Source: Candidatus Latescibacterota bacterium
GTDB taxonomy: Bacteria > Latescibacterota > UBA2968
Direction: 5' to 3'
DNA length: 64,000 nt
Assembly: GCA_022824945.1 (NCBI GenBank)
Contig: JAJDYX010000035.1
Location: 50,732 to 114,731 of the forward strand
Part shown: positions 17,543 through 26,871 of the stretch, in pieces
How positions within the stretch are numbered: position 1 is the stretch's first letter
Layout: every line of letters begins with the position of its first letter
Position numbers and translations under genes: made by a program
Notes under the pieces: generated by a model
Seen by the model: the letters and a program-made list of their open reading frames with translations, nothing else
Told to the model about the DNA's origin: nothing
Databases searched by the model: none

Positions 17543-18079
17543 ATGGGAATAGACAATCTGCGATCGGCAATGCCCGACTATGCGCGGGACATTCGGTTGA
17601 ACCTGGGATCGGTCATATCTGCGTCGCGTCTCGACCCGGCCATGGCCTGGGGGTCGGCACTTACCGCAGCACTGGTATCCAAAAATGCACAGGTGATTCA
17701 GAACATCGCCGAAGACGCACAGGCTGTTATGGACGAAAAACACATAAAAGCCGTGAAATCCGCCGCTGCCATGATGAGCATGACCAATGTGTGGTATAAA
17801 TTCACCGATCTCATTCAAGACAACGACATAAAGAAACAGCCGCCCAAATTGAGAATGAATGCCGTGTTGACCCACGGCGGTGTCGATCGCGCATTATTCG
17901 AAGCGTGGAGTCTCTCGGCAAGTGTGGTAAACGCGTGTGGTATTTGTGTAAACGCACACGCATCGCAATTGAACAAACTGGGCATTGACGCACAACAAAT
18001 CGCAGACATCGCCCGCATTGCCACCGTAATAAAATCAGTAGCTGATACACTGTCCTTCGAAGCGCTATCCAATGGTTAA
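17543..18079 (+). CDS. AhpD-like alkylhydroperoxidase (carboxymuconolactone decarboxylase family)
   Basis: 178 residues, close to the 175-177 of AhpD. The catalytic pair and proton relay are in place: Glu120, Cys132, Cys135 (CGIC) and His139, with the same spacing as Mycobacterium AhpD (Glu118, Cys130, Cys133, His137). Function is a thiol-dependent peroxidase, reductant unknown. No AhpC is next to it. Starts after AACAGGAGATTTT. It heads a tight four-gene run: DegT aminotransferase begins 2 bases after its stop. Confidence 0.85.
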   Translation: MGIDNLRSAMPDYARDIRLNLGSVISASRLDPAMAWGSALTAALVSKNAQVIQNIAEDAQAVMDEKHIKAVKSAAAMMSMTNVWYKFTDLIQDNDIKKQPPKLRMNAVLTHGGVDRALFEAWSLSASVVNACGICVNAHASQLNKLGIDAQQIADIARIATVIKSVADTLSFEALSNG

Positions 18080-18081
18080 AC

Positions 18082-19326
18082 ATGTCTATACAAGAACGCG
18101 CAAAATACGGTGCCGAGGCATTTGATGGACTTGTGGGCAGCTTGCCTCAACCCTTTCCGCGCACCATGGGTCCAAACTGCCAGACATACCTCCAGGAAGT
18201 CGTCGCATCGGGCCTGCAATGCGACATGGTTCGGCGATTTGAAGCCACTTTCGAAAGCGAAATGGGCATCAAACACTGCATCGGCACACCCGGATGCACC
18301 GCAGCACTCAACATACTCGCAGCCGCACTCAATATGGAACCCGGCGATGAAATCATCGTATCGCCCATCACCGACTACGGCACGGTCATGGGCCTGCTCA
18401 AAGAAAACTACATCCCGGTCTTCCCCGACACCGAACCCGGCACACCGCTCATCAGCGCCCAAACCATTGCACCCTGTATCACCAACCGCACGCGGGCCAT
18501 TCTCGCCGTCCACATAACCGGACTCATCTGCGACATGGACCCCATCCGTGCCCTGGCAAAAGAACACGGCCTGACCGTCATTGAAGACGTATGTCAGGCC
18601 GTATTTGGCACGTACAAAGGCCGCCTTGCAGGCACCCTCGGCGACGTCGCCGGTTTCTCATTCGACTCCGAAAAAACACTCGGCTCCGACGTCGGTGGCT
18701 GTGTCATTACAGACGACGATGAACTCGCCGAACAAATTCGGTTCGTCGGTCAAAGCAGAGGCGGCCAAATGGTTGAGGGCCTGGGACGCGTACACGCCGT
18801 AAATGGATACGCGCTCCGCATGACCCAATCGACCGCCGCCATCACCCTCGCACAACTCGAAATCATCCGCCCGGCCGTTGCACATATCGACCGCATGATT
18901 CGCCTCATCACCGACAAACTCGCCGAAATTCCCGGCATCATCCCCCTATCCATACCAGATTACATGGAAACCTATTCCTGCTGGATGGCCGGATTCAGCA
19001 TCGATCCCCATGCCTTTACATGCGACGCCGAGTCCTTTGCACAGCAAGTCGCCGATGCAGGCCTCACCGGAGCCGGACTCGGCAAATACTACCTCATGCC
19101 CGCTGCCCTGCCCTTTTTAACGGACAAAGCAGAAAAACACCTCTATCCCTTCTCCAAACCCCCGGCATCCCACACCTACGAATACAACGCAAACACCTGT
19201 CCCAATGCCCAGGACTTTCTCGACAATTTCATCCGCTGGACCACCTTCTGCGAAAAATACCAACCCGAACACTGCGACCTCGTCGCCCAAATTGTCGCCA
19301 CCGTCGCCGACCTGAATCGAGTCTAA
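18082..19326 (+). CDS. DegT/DnrJ/EryC1/StrS aminotransferase
   Basis: 414 residues, a fold-type I PLP enzyme that makes amino sugars. The Schiff-base lysine is in FSFDSEKTLGSDVGG, the PLP-holding Asp in VIEDVCQAVFG, and the Gly/Ala-rich TPGCTAALNILAAAL contacts the phosphate. Length suits the family (about 370-410). Lies 2 bases after the AhpD-like gene and 6 bases before the hydrolase gene. Likely handles a keto-sugar, though the deacetylase neighbour could equally suit a surface-glycan or secondary-metabolite pathway. Confidence 0.88.
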   Translation: MSIQERAKYGAEAFDGLVGSLPQPFPRTMGPNCQTYLQEVVASGLQCDMVRRFEATFESEMGIKHCIGTPGCTAALNILAAALNMEPGDEIIVSPITDYGTVMGLLKENYIPVFPDTEPGTPLISAQTIAPCITNRTRAILAVHITGLICDMDPIRALAKEHGLTVIEDVCQAVFGTYKGRLAGTLGDVAGFSFDSEKTLGSDVGGCVITDDDELAEQIRFVGQSRGGQMVEGLGRVHAVNGYALRMTQSTAAITLAQLEIIRPAVAHIDRMIRLITDKLAEIPGIIPLSIPDYMETYSCWMAGFSIDPHAFTCDAESFAQQVADAGLTGAGLGKYYLMPAALPFLTDKAEKHLYPFSKPPASHTYEYNANTCPNAQDFLDNFIRWTTFCEKYQPEHCDLVAQIVATVADLNRV

Positions 19327-19332
19327 CGCACC

Positions 19333-20091
19333 ATGTCACACACATGCTCCTTAAACACCCGGTATTATCGCGCCCTGCCCATCGACAATCCAGGCTACGA
19401 ATCTGTCCGCCTCGAATTACCCGTAAAAAACACCGCCCTGATCGGCCTGCACTGCTGGAACATCGGCTGTCCAGATGGTCCCTCAACCGACCCCAACTAC
19501 TGCGTGGGCATGGGCTGGCCCCAGGCAACCGCCGAAGCCGCGCGCATCATGGCCGAAGTCATACGCCCGGCCATGGACATCGCCCGCAAAATCGGGATGC
19601 CCATCTGCCATGTCGAAACCGATTGGATGGCAGAACAGTATCCCCACATCCCTTCCCGACGCAAAGAAACACCACAACCAGAGCCCAAAAATCGCGCACA
19701 AACCATGCGAAACCGCGCGCACGGCCCGAACTACCTCACAAAATCGCCGCTTGCAAACATGAAACGGGCCGCCATCGTCTCCCCGATGCGAGACGAACCT
19801 CTCGTCTTTTACACCGATGCACTCGACACCTACCTCAAAACACGCGACATCACAACCCTCATCTACACGGGATTCGCAACCGACATGTGCATCCTCGGAG
19901 CCGAAGGCGGAGCCAGGGACATGCTCGCCCGCGGTTATCAATGCATCCTCATACGCGACGGAACTGTCGGCGTGGAAACCCCCGACACCTTTCCCGAAAA
20001 ATTGGCTACCCGTTACGGCACGCACATCTTCGAATGGCAACTGGGGTACAGCACCACCTTTCGAGATTTTGCTCAGGCATTTTCAGCCTGA
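19333..20091 (+). CDS. Isochorismatase-like cysteine hydrolase with altered triad
   Basis: 252 residues of the cysteine-hydrolase (isochorismatase) fold. The nucleophile is Cys186 in YTGFATDMCILGA. In typical members the first strand carries the catalytic Asp (IDMQND); here the aligned stretch reads GLHCWN with His40 in that place, and the triad Lys is not evident. It may therefore hydrolyse a different substrate or not be an amidase at all. It sits between a sugar aminotransferase and a deacetylase-like protein in one operon. Confidence 0.75.
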   Translation: MSHTCSLNTRYYRALPIDNPGYESVRLELPVKNTALIGLHCWNIGCPDGPSTDPNYCVGMGWPQATAEAARIMAEVIRPAMDIARKIGMPICHVETDWMAEQYPHIPSRRKETPQPEPKNRAQTMRNRAHGPNYLTKSPLANMKRAAIVSPMRDEPLVFYTDALDTYLKTRDITTLIYTGFATDMCILGAEGGARDMLARGYQCILIRDGTVGVETPDTFPEKLATRYGTHIFEWQLGYSTTFRDFAQAFSA

Positions 20092-20105
20092 CACTGGAGA
20101 AAAAC

Positions 20106-21107
20106 ATGGCCCTCACAATATGCCCATGGAAACACAACAAAACCTGGGTCTATTCCATCACCTATGACGAAGCCCTCATCGACCTGCACCAATTCGCAAT
20201 CCCCATCCACGAAGAATACGGCATCCCGGGACACGTAGAAGTCGTCGTAGGACAACTGGGCGAAACGCGCAACATAGGCAACTCCAGCTATAACGGCTAT
20301 CGCCACATGAACGCCGCCGAACTCAAAGACCTCCTCACCCGGGGCTGGGGAATTGGCAATCACTCATGGAGCCATGAACTCATACAACCCGACATGGTTG
20401 ACCTGGAAATTGGCCGCGCCAAAGACGTACTCGAAGCCGCCATTGACGCACCCGTCGATCTCTACTGCGCGCCCGGAAACAATTCCAACATGTCGGACCA
20501 CGTCCTCAAAGCCTGTCGCAAACACGGCTACCTCGGCGCAATGAGCCTGACCGATGCCCTTAACCGCCCAAACACCCCGCTCTTCTGGATCAATCGCACG
20601 GCATTGCACGAACAATATTACGCCCCATTCTTTAGCGAATACGACCCATTCCGCAACATCCGCCATGCACAAGCGCAAAACGGCTGGATCATCGATTACT
20701 GCCATTGCCCTCTCGAAAAACCCATCCACCCCAACAAAGACTGTTCGCATCTACAACTCAGAAAAAGATTTGAAACCATCCTCACAGAAGGCGGAGACAA
20801 CGTCTGGTGCGCCGTACCCGAAGAAGTACTCTTCTACCACCAGACCAGACGCCACACGCAAATCGAAACACTGTCCGACACAGAAATCCAAAAGCACTAC
20901 CGCCTCCACCTCAACAACCTGAGCGACCGCGTCACCTGCCGCACGCTCACCCTCCACGCCGACGTACCCGCCCCCTGGTGTCGCTCTCCCAACGTATGGA
21001 TCGACGGACAACCCCACCTCGCACACCTGATAGAACCGAGAAAATTGCAAATCACGATCACCGTCACAGACGGCATGGAACTCGTCTTTAAAGACCCGAG
21101 CGCCTGA
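20106..21107 (+). CDS. Polysaccharide deacetylase (NodB-homology) protein
   Basis: 333 residues from the ATG at 20106 (GGAGAAAAAC upstream). NodB-type motifs are recognisable: an Asp in ITYDEAL, the zinc-binding His-x3-His in GNHSWSHE, and YCAPGNN corresponding to the RxPxG region. Family members remove N-acetyl or O-acetyl groups from glycans or related compounds. A C-terminal beta-rich part (about 240-333) is an extra domain. No signal peptide is seen. It ends the AhpD-DegT-hydrolase-deacetylase operon. Confidence 0.8.
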   Translation: MALTICPWKHNKTWVYSITYDEALIDLHQFAIPIHEEYGIPGHVEVVVGQLGETRNIGNSSYNGYRHMNAAELKDLLTRGWGIGNHSWSHELIQPDMVDLEIGRAKDVLEAAIDAPVDLYCAPGNNSNMSDHVLKACRKHGYLGAMSLTDALNRPNTPLFWINRTALHEQYYAPFFSEYDPFRNIRHAQAQNGWIIDYCHCPLEKPIHPNKDCSHLQLRKRFETILTEGGDNVWCAVPEEVLFYHQTRRHTQIETLSDTEIQKHYRLHLNNLSDRVTCRTLTLHADVPAPWCRSPNVWIDGQPHLAHLIEPRKLQITITVTDGMELVFKDPSA

Positions 21108-21113
21108 GCGGTC

Positions 21114-21974
21114 TCAGTTACTGAGTCTCACCCTGACCCCTCTCTCTCGAAGTACAGGAATATGCGTATTAATCGAAACATCGCTCAGGGGATTATCCCT
21201 CAAATCGATTAAACTGTTTTCGCCACGCAATCCCGCAATCTCCACCAGAGGCGATAAATCCGAAACATCGCAATCCCAACTATGCACCCTTTTCAGATTG
21301 GTCAAACCCGACAGCGGAGAAAGATCCGAGACCGCATTGTTATTCAAAGCCAATCCCCTCAACTCGGTTAAACCCGACAGCGGAGAAATATCCCAGATCA
21401 GATTATTACTCACATCCAGCCACCTCAAATCGGTCATACCCGACAGCGGCGAAAGATCTGAAATATCGTTGGTATAGAAATGCAGCGTTCTCATCCTGGT
21501 CAAACCCGACAACGGCGAAAGATCTGAAATATAGGAATTTCCACTAAGGTCCAGAACTCTCAGTTCGGTCAAATTCGACAGCGGCGATATATCAGCTATT
21601 GTATTGCGAAAGAGGTTCAACTCTGTCAGCTTGATCAAACCCGACAACGGCGAAAGATCTGAAATATTATTGCTATTGACGCGACCGCCATTCGTCAATA
21701 CATAGCCGAGATTCAGCACCGTCAATTCGGTAGCGTACTCAATCCCCGTCAAATCGCGAATCCTCGAATTCGGAGCTTCAAGACGCGTCAACGTCGCCAT
21801 CTCAGCCGCAGTAATCGCCTCACCCCTCGCCTTGTTCAAAGAATCCTCAATCACCGCACGCAGGTGAACATCCGGAATATTTACACCCTCGCCTTTCTTA
21901 TGAGCGTCTGCGTCGCATTCGCCATAAATGGCGAGACAGACACCGAGAATGATCAAGAGGTATCGGTAGATCAT
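21114..21974 (-). CDS. Secreted LRR protein, copy 1
   Basis: 286 residues. A signal-peptide-like N-terminus (MIYRYLLIILGVCLAIYGECDA) with a Cys that might be a lipobox, then the cap IPDVHLRAVIEDSLNKA and about eight SDS22-like 22-residue repeats (NNISDLSPLSGLIKLTELN and variants), ending in the cap NTHIPVLRERGVRVRL. Same cap and LRR modules as the lyase protein at 2841. Start preceded by CGGAGGACAG. A tandem neighbour at 22004 has the same length. Confidence 0.85.
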   Translation of the reverse strand: MIYRYLLIILGVCLAIYGECDADAHKKGEGVNIPDVHLRAVIEDSLNKARGEAITAAEMATLTRLEAPNSRIRDLTGIEYATELTVLNLGYVLTNGGRVNSNNISDLSPLSGLIKLTELNLFRNTIADISPLSNLTELRVLDLSGNSYISDLSPLSGLTRMRTLHFYTNDISDLSPLSGMTDLRWLDVSNNLIWDISPLSGLTELRGLALNNNAVSDLSPLSGLTNLKRVHSWDCDVSDLSPLVEIAGLRGENSLIDLRDNPLSDVSINTHIPVLRERGVRVRLSN

Positions 21975-22003
21975 AGGAACTGTCCTCCGTGAAAAGATAG
22001 ACC

Positions 22004-22864
22004 TCAGTTATCCAGCCTCACCCTGACCCCTCTTTCCCGAAGCGCAGGAATATGCTTATTAATCGAAACATCGCTCAGGGGATTATCCCTCACATCGATA
22101 AAATCTTTCTCCCCACTCAATCCCGCGTTCTCCACCAGAGGTGATAAATCCGTAATATCGCAGTCCCAAATATTCAGCCTCTCCATATGGATCATACCCG
22201 ACAGATGAGAAATATCCGACACGGCATTAATATTCAGAGCCAATCCTCTCAACTCGGTCAAACCCGACAGATGAGAAATATCCCAGATCAGATTATTACT
22301 CAAACTCAGCCATCTCAAATCGGTCAAACCCGACAGCGGCGAAAGATCCGAAATCTCGTTGGTATAGAGATACAGCGTCCTCAGTTTAGTCATATCCGAC
22401 AGGGGAGAAATATCCGAAATACGGAAATTCGCACTAACATCCAGCTTTTCCAGCGCCGTTAAATTCGACAGCGGCGAGATATCATATATCATATTGCGAT
22501 GGAGGTACAACTCCGTCAGCTTGACTAAACCCGACAGGGGAGAAATATCCGTAATATCATTGCTATTGATCCGGTTGCCATTTATAAACACATCGCCGAG
22601 ATTCAGCACCGTCAGTTCGGTAGCGTACTCGATCCCCGTCAAATCGCGAATATTCGAATTCGGAGCTTCAAGACGCGTCAACGTCGCCATCTCAGCCGCA
22701 GTAATCGCTTCACCTCTCGCCTTATTCAGAGAATCCTCAATCACTGCGCGCAGGTGAACATCCGGAATCGTTATACCCACACCCTTCTTATGAGAACCTG
22801 CGTCACATTCGCCATAAATGGCGAGACAGATCACGAAAGAAATCAAGAGGTGTCGGTGGATCAT
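22004..22864 (-). CDS. Secreted LRR protein, copy 2
   Basis: 286 residues from the ATG at 22864; a longer frame reaching 22900 is rejected because GGAGGAC lies 7 bases before 22864 and matches the start of copy 1. Sequence is very close to copy 1 (same MIxRxLLI...AIYGECDAGSHKKG start and same repeat order), with differences mostly in the exposed LRR faces. The two genes are separated by 29 bases and form a recent tandem duplication. Role: probably protein-protein contact at the cell surface. Confidence 0.85.
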   Translation of the reverse strand: MIHRHLLISFVICLAIYGECDAGSHKKGVGITIPDVHLRAVIEDSLNKARGEAITAAEMATLTRLEAPNSNIRDLTGIEYATELTVLNLGDVFINGNRINSNDITDISPLSGLVKLTELYLHRNMIYDISPLSNLTALEKLDVSANFRISDISPLSDMTKLRTLYLYTNEISDLSPLSGLTDLRWLSLSNNLIWDISHLSGLTELRGLALNINAVSDISHLSGMIHMERLNIWDCDITDLSPLVENAGLSGEKDFIDVRDNPLSDVSINKHIPALRERGVRVRLDN

Positions 22865-22886
22865 GGAAACAGTCCTCCAATAAGCG

Positions 22887-24716
22887 TCATATAATCCCAT
22901 ACAACGGCCCGCCCGACGCCCCGAGAGCCTCTACCTTTCTTGTAATCCTGGGATCTTCAACAAGCGGGGGCGCGTGATGGGGCTTGTGGCGTGCATCAAT
23001 AATCAGCGCCCCATTGCAGCCCCAGTGTTTGTGATCAATAAAACTATCAACACCGTAAACATCATGCGAGGGATTGGACCGCGTGAACGTAACCCAGAGA
23101 AAATTATTGAGCGTGCGCGAACAAAATGCGCTGTCATCGACAATCAGAATAAGCGGCAAACCATCGAGAGACTGTAACGCGAGCGCCTCGGCAAGACGGA
23201 CTGCATCTTTACCCCCCTGATCGGCATCTTTGAAATCGGGACCTTCAATAGCTGCGATACCGGGCAGGGCAATCGCGGGATTCTTAAAACCATCAGGCAG
23301 AGCCAGATCACCTGGAATCTCGCGCCACAAATCGCGTCTCTTGGCACCGGCTGCGGCGATCACAACTTTGGAACCCTCATTAAATCCCGTACCCGAATAA
23401 TCCAGCGTATCCATCGTCGTACGGGTTTGAAAATGCAGATCGCGCCGCCAATCCACCCGCTCGAGAACATGGATAAAATAAGAGCCGATATCGTGCGTAT
23501 TCAGATGGGGATTATCTTCCCCCGCACAAATAAAAAGATACTTTGCCAGAGAACACGCACCAAAACCGAGCAGTGCATTGGCCAGCGTGAGAATCTCCTG
23601 CGGCTGCCGCTCTCGGTAGGGCACATAGCGCTCCGAACCAATGGCAATAAGCAAAGGATGAACACCCGCAGCATCCACAGCATTAATAGACTTGAGACCG
23701 GGAATCTCAACGGGAACCATCGGACCGGTAAGCTCGTGAATAAGCAAACCAAATGCCGTATCTTCCTGCGGAGGACGCCCCACAACAGTAAAGGGATAAA
23801 TAGCGTCTCTCCGGTGCCAAACATCTTCCACATGGAGAACGGGAAAATCATGCGCCAGGCTATAATACCCCAGATGATCGCCAAACGGACCTTCGGGCTT
23901 AGTTTCGCCCGGATGCACGGTACCCGTAATAACAAAATCTGCCTCAGTAGAAATAACACAGGCATTCCTGCGCGCATAGCGAAACCGACGCCCGGCCAGC
24001 CCCCCGGCAAAAATAAGCTCGGACAAACCCTCGGGCAAAGGCATAACAGCAGAAAACGTATGCGCGGGCGGTCCCCCGATAAAAACACTCACGCGCAGTG
24101 GCTCTCCCCGTCTGAGCGCATTTGCATGATGAATCCCAATATCGCGACGGATCTGGTAGTGCAAACCAACTTCTTCGTTCTGTACGTAATCATTACCCGA
24201 AAGCTGGATGCGATACATACCCAAATTCGCATTCATAACACCCGGACGATCCGGGTCCTCAGTATAAACCTGAGGCAAAAGGACAAACGGACCGCCATCG
24301 TCGGGCCAGCATTGAATCTGAGGAAGCTGATCAACAGTCGTACTGTGTTTGAGTACCGCGCCAAAGCGCACCCTTCTCGGCAACGTATGAAAAGCGATAC
24401 GCGCAATCCCCATTGCGCGCCAGGGAGCGCGAAGAAACGCAACCGGATCGGCTTTGGCTTCGACAAGGCGTTGAACCCATCTCAAAGTTGACCGAAAAAG
24501 AAAACGCGAGCGATCCAGCGTACCAAAAAGATTGGAAACCGCAGGAAACGGACTATCTTTCACATTAGCATAGAAAATCGCCGGACCATTTGCCTGAAAA
24601 ACGCGGCGATGGATCTCCGCCATCTCCAGATAGGGATCCACCTCCTGTTCAATGCGGATGAGATGGCCGTTGCGCTCGAGATCGTCAACGCACTGTTTGA
24701 GTGATTTGTATCGCAT
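22887..24716 (-). CDS. UbiD family decarboxylase
   Basis: 609 residues, UbiD length and fold. The prFMN-binding and catalytic positions are recognisable: Arg169 (MYRIQL), and Glu275 with Asp280 in PEGPFGDHLGYYS. UbiD enzymes reversibly decarboxylate aromatic and alpha,beta-unsaturated acids with prenylated FMN made by UbiX, which is not in this window. Substrate cannot be inferred. No clear ribosome-binding site upstream; divergent from the YhdH-type gene. Confidence 0.88.
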   Translation of the reverse strand: MRYKSLKQCVDDLERNGHLIRIEQEVDPYLEMAEIHRRVFQANGPAIFYANVKDSPFPAVSNLFGTLDRSRFLFRSTLRWVQRLVEAKADPVAFLRAPWRAMGIARIAFHTLPRRVRFGAVLKHSTTVDQLPQIQCWPDDGGPFVLLPQVYTEDPDRPGVMNANLGMYRIQLSGNDYVQNEEVGLHYQIRRDIGIHHANALRRGEPLRVSVFIGGPPAHTFSAVMPLPEGLSELIFAGGLAGRRFRYARRNACVISTEADFVITGTVHPGETKPEGPFGDHLGYYSLAHDFPVLHVEDVWHRRDAIYPFTVVGRPPQEDTAFGLLIHELTGPMVPVEIPGLKSINAVDAAGVHPLLIAIGSERYVPYRERQPQEILTLANALLGFGACSLAKYLFICAGEDNPHLNTHDIGSYFIHVLERVDWRRDLHFQTRTTMDTLDYSGTGFNEGSKVVIAAAGAKRRDLWREIPGDLALPDGFKNPAIALPGIAAIEGPDFKDADQGGKDAVRLAEALALQSLDGLPLILIVDDSAFCSRTLNNFLWVTFTRSNPSHDVYGVDSFIDHKHWGCNGALIIDARHKPHHAPPLVEDPRITRKVEALGASGGPLYGII

Positions 24717-24815
24717 TGTAGTATATTGTTAGGAGTTAGAGTTTTAATGTGTAATATAGTGTACTGAATACCACATTGAGAGACAATTCTTAAGTTATAG
24801 TAAGGAGGACGCTTC

Positions 24816-25802
24816 ATGACATCATTTCGAGCACTGGTCGTACGTGAAGCAGAGGATCAATTCTCGAGATCAGTAGAAAAACGACAAATAGATGACCTAC
24901 CCGAAGGCGAAGCATTGATTCGGGTGCGCTATTCCTCGCTAAATTACAAAGATGCCCTATCTGCAACCGGACACCGCGGCGTAACGCAGACATATCCACA
25001 CACGCCAGGCATAGATGCCGCAGGTGAAATCGTCGAAAGCACAGTTGCCGACTATGAACCTGGCGACAGCGTATTGGTCACGGGCTACGATTTGGGAATG
25101 AATACCGCGGGTGGATTCGGACAATACATCAGAGTACCCGCCCATTGGCTGGTCAGGCTCCCCGAAGCATTGACTTTAAAAGAAAGCATGGGATATGGAA
25201 CCGCGGGATTTACCGCAGCGCTATCGGTCCATCACATCATCGCAGGGGGCGTAAACCCGGATCAGGGCGACATCGCGGTAACCGGCGCCACCGGCGGCGT
25301 GGGCAGTCTCGCAGTAGCGATATTGGCCAAAAACGGCTTTCGAGTCGTAGCAGCCACCGGAAAAACATCAGAAACGGACTTCCTGAAAAAACTCGGCGCA
25401 TCTGAAGTCATAGACCGAAACGAATTGGACGACGACACTGGACGGCCCATCCTATCGGGCCGTTGGGCAGCGGCACTAGATACAGTCGGCGGAAACATCC
25501 TATCAACACTCATCAAAACAACGCAATATCACGGCGTCATAACCTGTTGTGGCCTGGTATCATCCCCCGAACTGCACACCACAGTATATCCATTTATCCT
25601 TCGCGGCGTAAAACTAATCGGCATCGACTCTGTCTTATGCCCCACAGACCTCAGACTAAAAATCTGGCAGCAGATCGCTACAGACTGGAAAATCGACACC
25701 CTGAACAACATAATCGCAGAATGCGACTTATCAGAACTAAATGCCCAAATAGACCGCATCCTATCTGGACAAATGCGTGGACGGATCGTGGTCGGCCTAT
25801 AA
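24816..25802 (+). CDS. YhdH/AcuI-type quinone oxidoreductase (acrylyl-CoA reductase family)
   Basis: 328 residues of the medium-chain dehydrogenase family. N-terminus RYSSLNYKDALSATGH and the nucleotide loop VTGATGGVGSLAVAI are those of the YhdH/YhfP subgroup, which reduces acrylyl-CoA or quinones with NADPH and lacks the zinc of alcohol dehydrogenases. Ribosome-binding site AAGGAGGAC. Convergent with the TIM-barrel gene, overlapping it by 6 bases. Confidence 0.9.
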   Translation: MTSFRALVVREAEDQFSRSVEKRQIDDLPEGEALIRVRYSSLNYKDALSATGHRGVTQTYPHTPGIDAAGEIVESTVADYEPGDSVLVTGYDLGMNTAGGFGQYIRVPAHWLVRLPEALTLKESMGYGTAGFTAALSVHHIIAGGVNPDQGDIAVTGATGGVGSLAVAILAKNGFRVVAATGKTSETDFLKKLGASEVIDRNELDDDTGRPILSGRWAAALDTVGGNILSTLIKTTQYHGVITCCGLVSSPELHTTVYPFILRGVKLIGIDSVLCPTDLRLKIWQQIATDWKIDTLNNIIAECDLSELNAQIDRILSGQMRGRIVVGL

Positions 25803-26546
25803 ATTCTCAATCACAATCCTCCGACTCCTCTTCAGCGCGTCGAGAGGATCTGGAATATCCGACTTCAGTTCAAGACTCATATTCCCGGTATAATTTGCCG
25901 ACTGAAGCGCGGCAAAAGTCGATCGCAGTACCTCCCGCGTAAGCACCCCATCGCACAGCCCCAGGTGCAGATCCTCCTCCCCATCATTATCGTCGAGATG
26001 AACATAACCCAGACGGTCTCCTGCCAGCGCGATCATATCCGCGGGATCTTCATTCGCCATCTGTGCGTGTCCGATATCAAAAAGCAGATACAAATTGGGG
26101 TGACCAATCGCCTCGAGATAAGTGAGCGTAAACGGCACCGTCGGCAAAAACGTACCGGGAAAATGTTCAACAGCGAGCCTGACACCCGCATCCTGCGCCT
26201 GGTCAGCCAGCACACTCAAAGACTCGGCAAACAGATCGGCGTCATCGCCCTGAGGCACCAGGTACGCCGTCGTAGCACCGAGCCGAGCACCGTGTTCAAA
26301 CGCACGACAAATGTGATCGCGTGCGAATTGTGGATCATCCTCTGTCAGAGACATCCCCTCGGGCATATCGGCAGAAGCGGCAATACACGAAACCGCGAGA
26401 CCGAGGTCTCTGGCTCGTTGCTGAAGATCGGCTGTCTGAAGCCAACCCGGACGAATATCAATATGGGTAAACCCCGCATCGGCAACCTGTTCTAAAGCGA
26501 GTTCTTCGGCACAGGTCAGTGCCCATATACATGCAGCGAGAGACAT
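25797..26546 (-). CDS. Sugar phosphate isomerase/epimerase (xylose isomerase-like TIM barrel)
   Basis: 249 residues of the AP-endonuclease-2/xylose-isomerase fold. Metal ligands are visible: LAVEHFPG (Glu), LLFDIGHAQM (Asp and His), YVHLDDNDGE and MSLELKS (Glu). Such enzymes isomerise or epimerise sugars or inositols; the substrate is unknown. Preceded by AAAAGGAGCC. Confidence 0.85.
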   Translation of the reverse strand: MSLAACIWALTCAEELALEQVADAGFTHIDIRPGWLQTADLQQRARDLGLAVSCIAASADMPEGMSLTEDDPQFARDHICRAFEHGARLGATTAYLVPQGDDADLFAESLSVLADQAQDAGVRLAVEHFPGTFLPTVPFTLTYLEAIGHPNLYLLFDIGHAQMANEDPADMIALAGDRLGYVHLDDNDGEEDLHLGLCDGVLTREVLRSTFAALQSANYTGNMSLELKSDIPDPLDALKRSRRIVIENL

Positions 26547-26632
26547 AGTGGCTCCTTTTAAAAAATGAATATTGTCAGTAGAAAATGAGTAAATTAAGAG
26601 GAAAGATAAAGAAAAAAGAAGGGAGTATAGCG

Positions 26633-26794
26633 ATGCCCAGGAAGAAACAGATACCGAAGTTCAAGAATGAAGATGAGGAGCGCGCATTCTGGGAAGCTCA
26701 CGATTCGACTGAGTATGTAGATTGGACGAAGGGCAAGCGCGTCACATTGTCCAATCTGAAACCATCAACCAATGCTGATGAATGCCAATCGTGA
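26633..26794 (+). CDS. CopG-type antitoxin, C-terminally truncated
   Basis: 53 residues from the ATG at 26633 (GGGAGTATAG upstream). IPKFKNEDEERAFWEAHDST and YVDW are the start of the CopG-antitoxin family (BrnA-like), but the sequence stops after NLKPSTNADECQS, where the ribbon-helix-helix DNA-binding part should follow. No toxin gene is adjacent. A coding-looking remnant in another frame (26778-26847, NANRELTKQIEEKILIAT) follows. It is probably a decayed toxin-antitoxin unit. Confidence 0.65.
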   Translation: MPRKKQIPKFKNEDEERAFWEAHDSTEYVDWTKGKRVTLSNLKPSTNADECQS

Positions 26795-26871
26795 GTTGAC
26801 CAAGCAGATAGAAGAAAAGATACTGATCGCTACTGGACGGGTGTGAGAGGAAGGAATACAGTACTGATCGG

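Noticed and set aside
19020..20105. A long plus-strand frame running into the deacetylase gene
   Set aside because: The N-terminal part is a shadow of the DegT and hydrolase genes; the ribosome-binding site supports the start at 20106.
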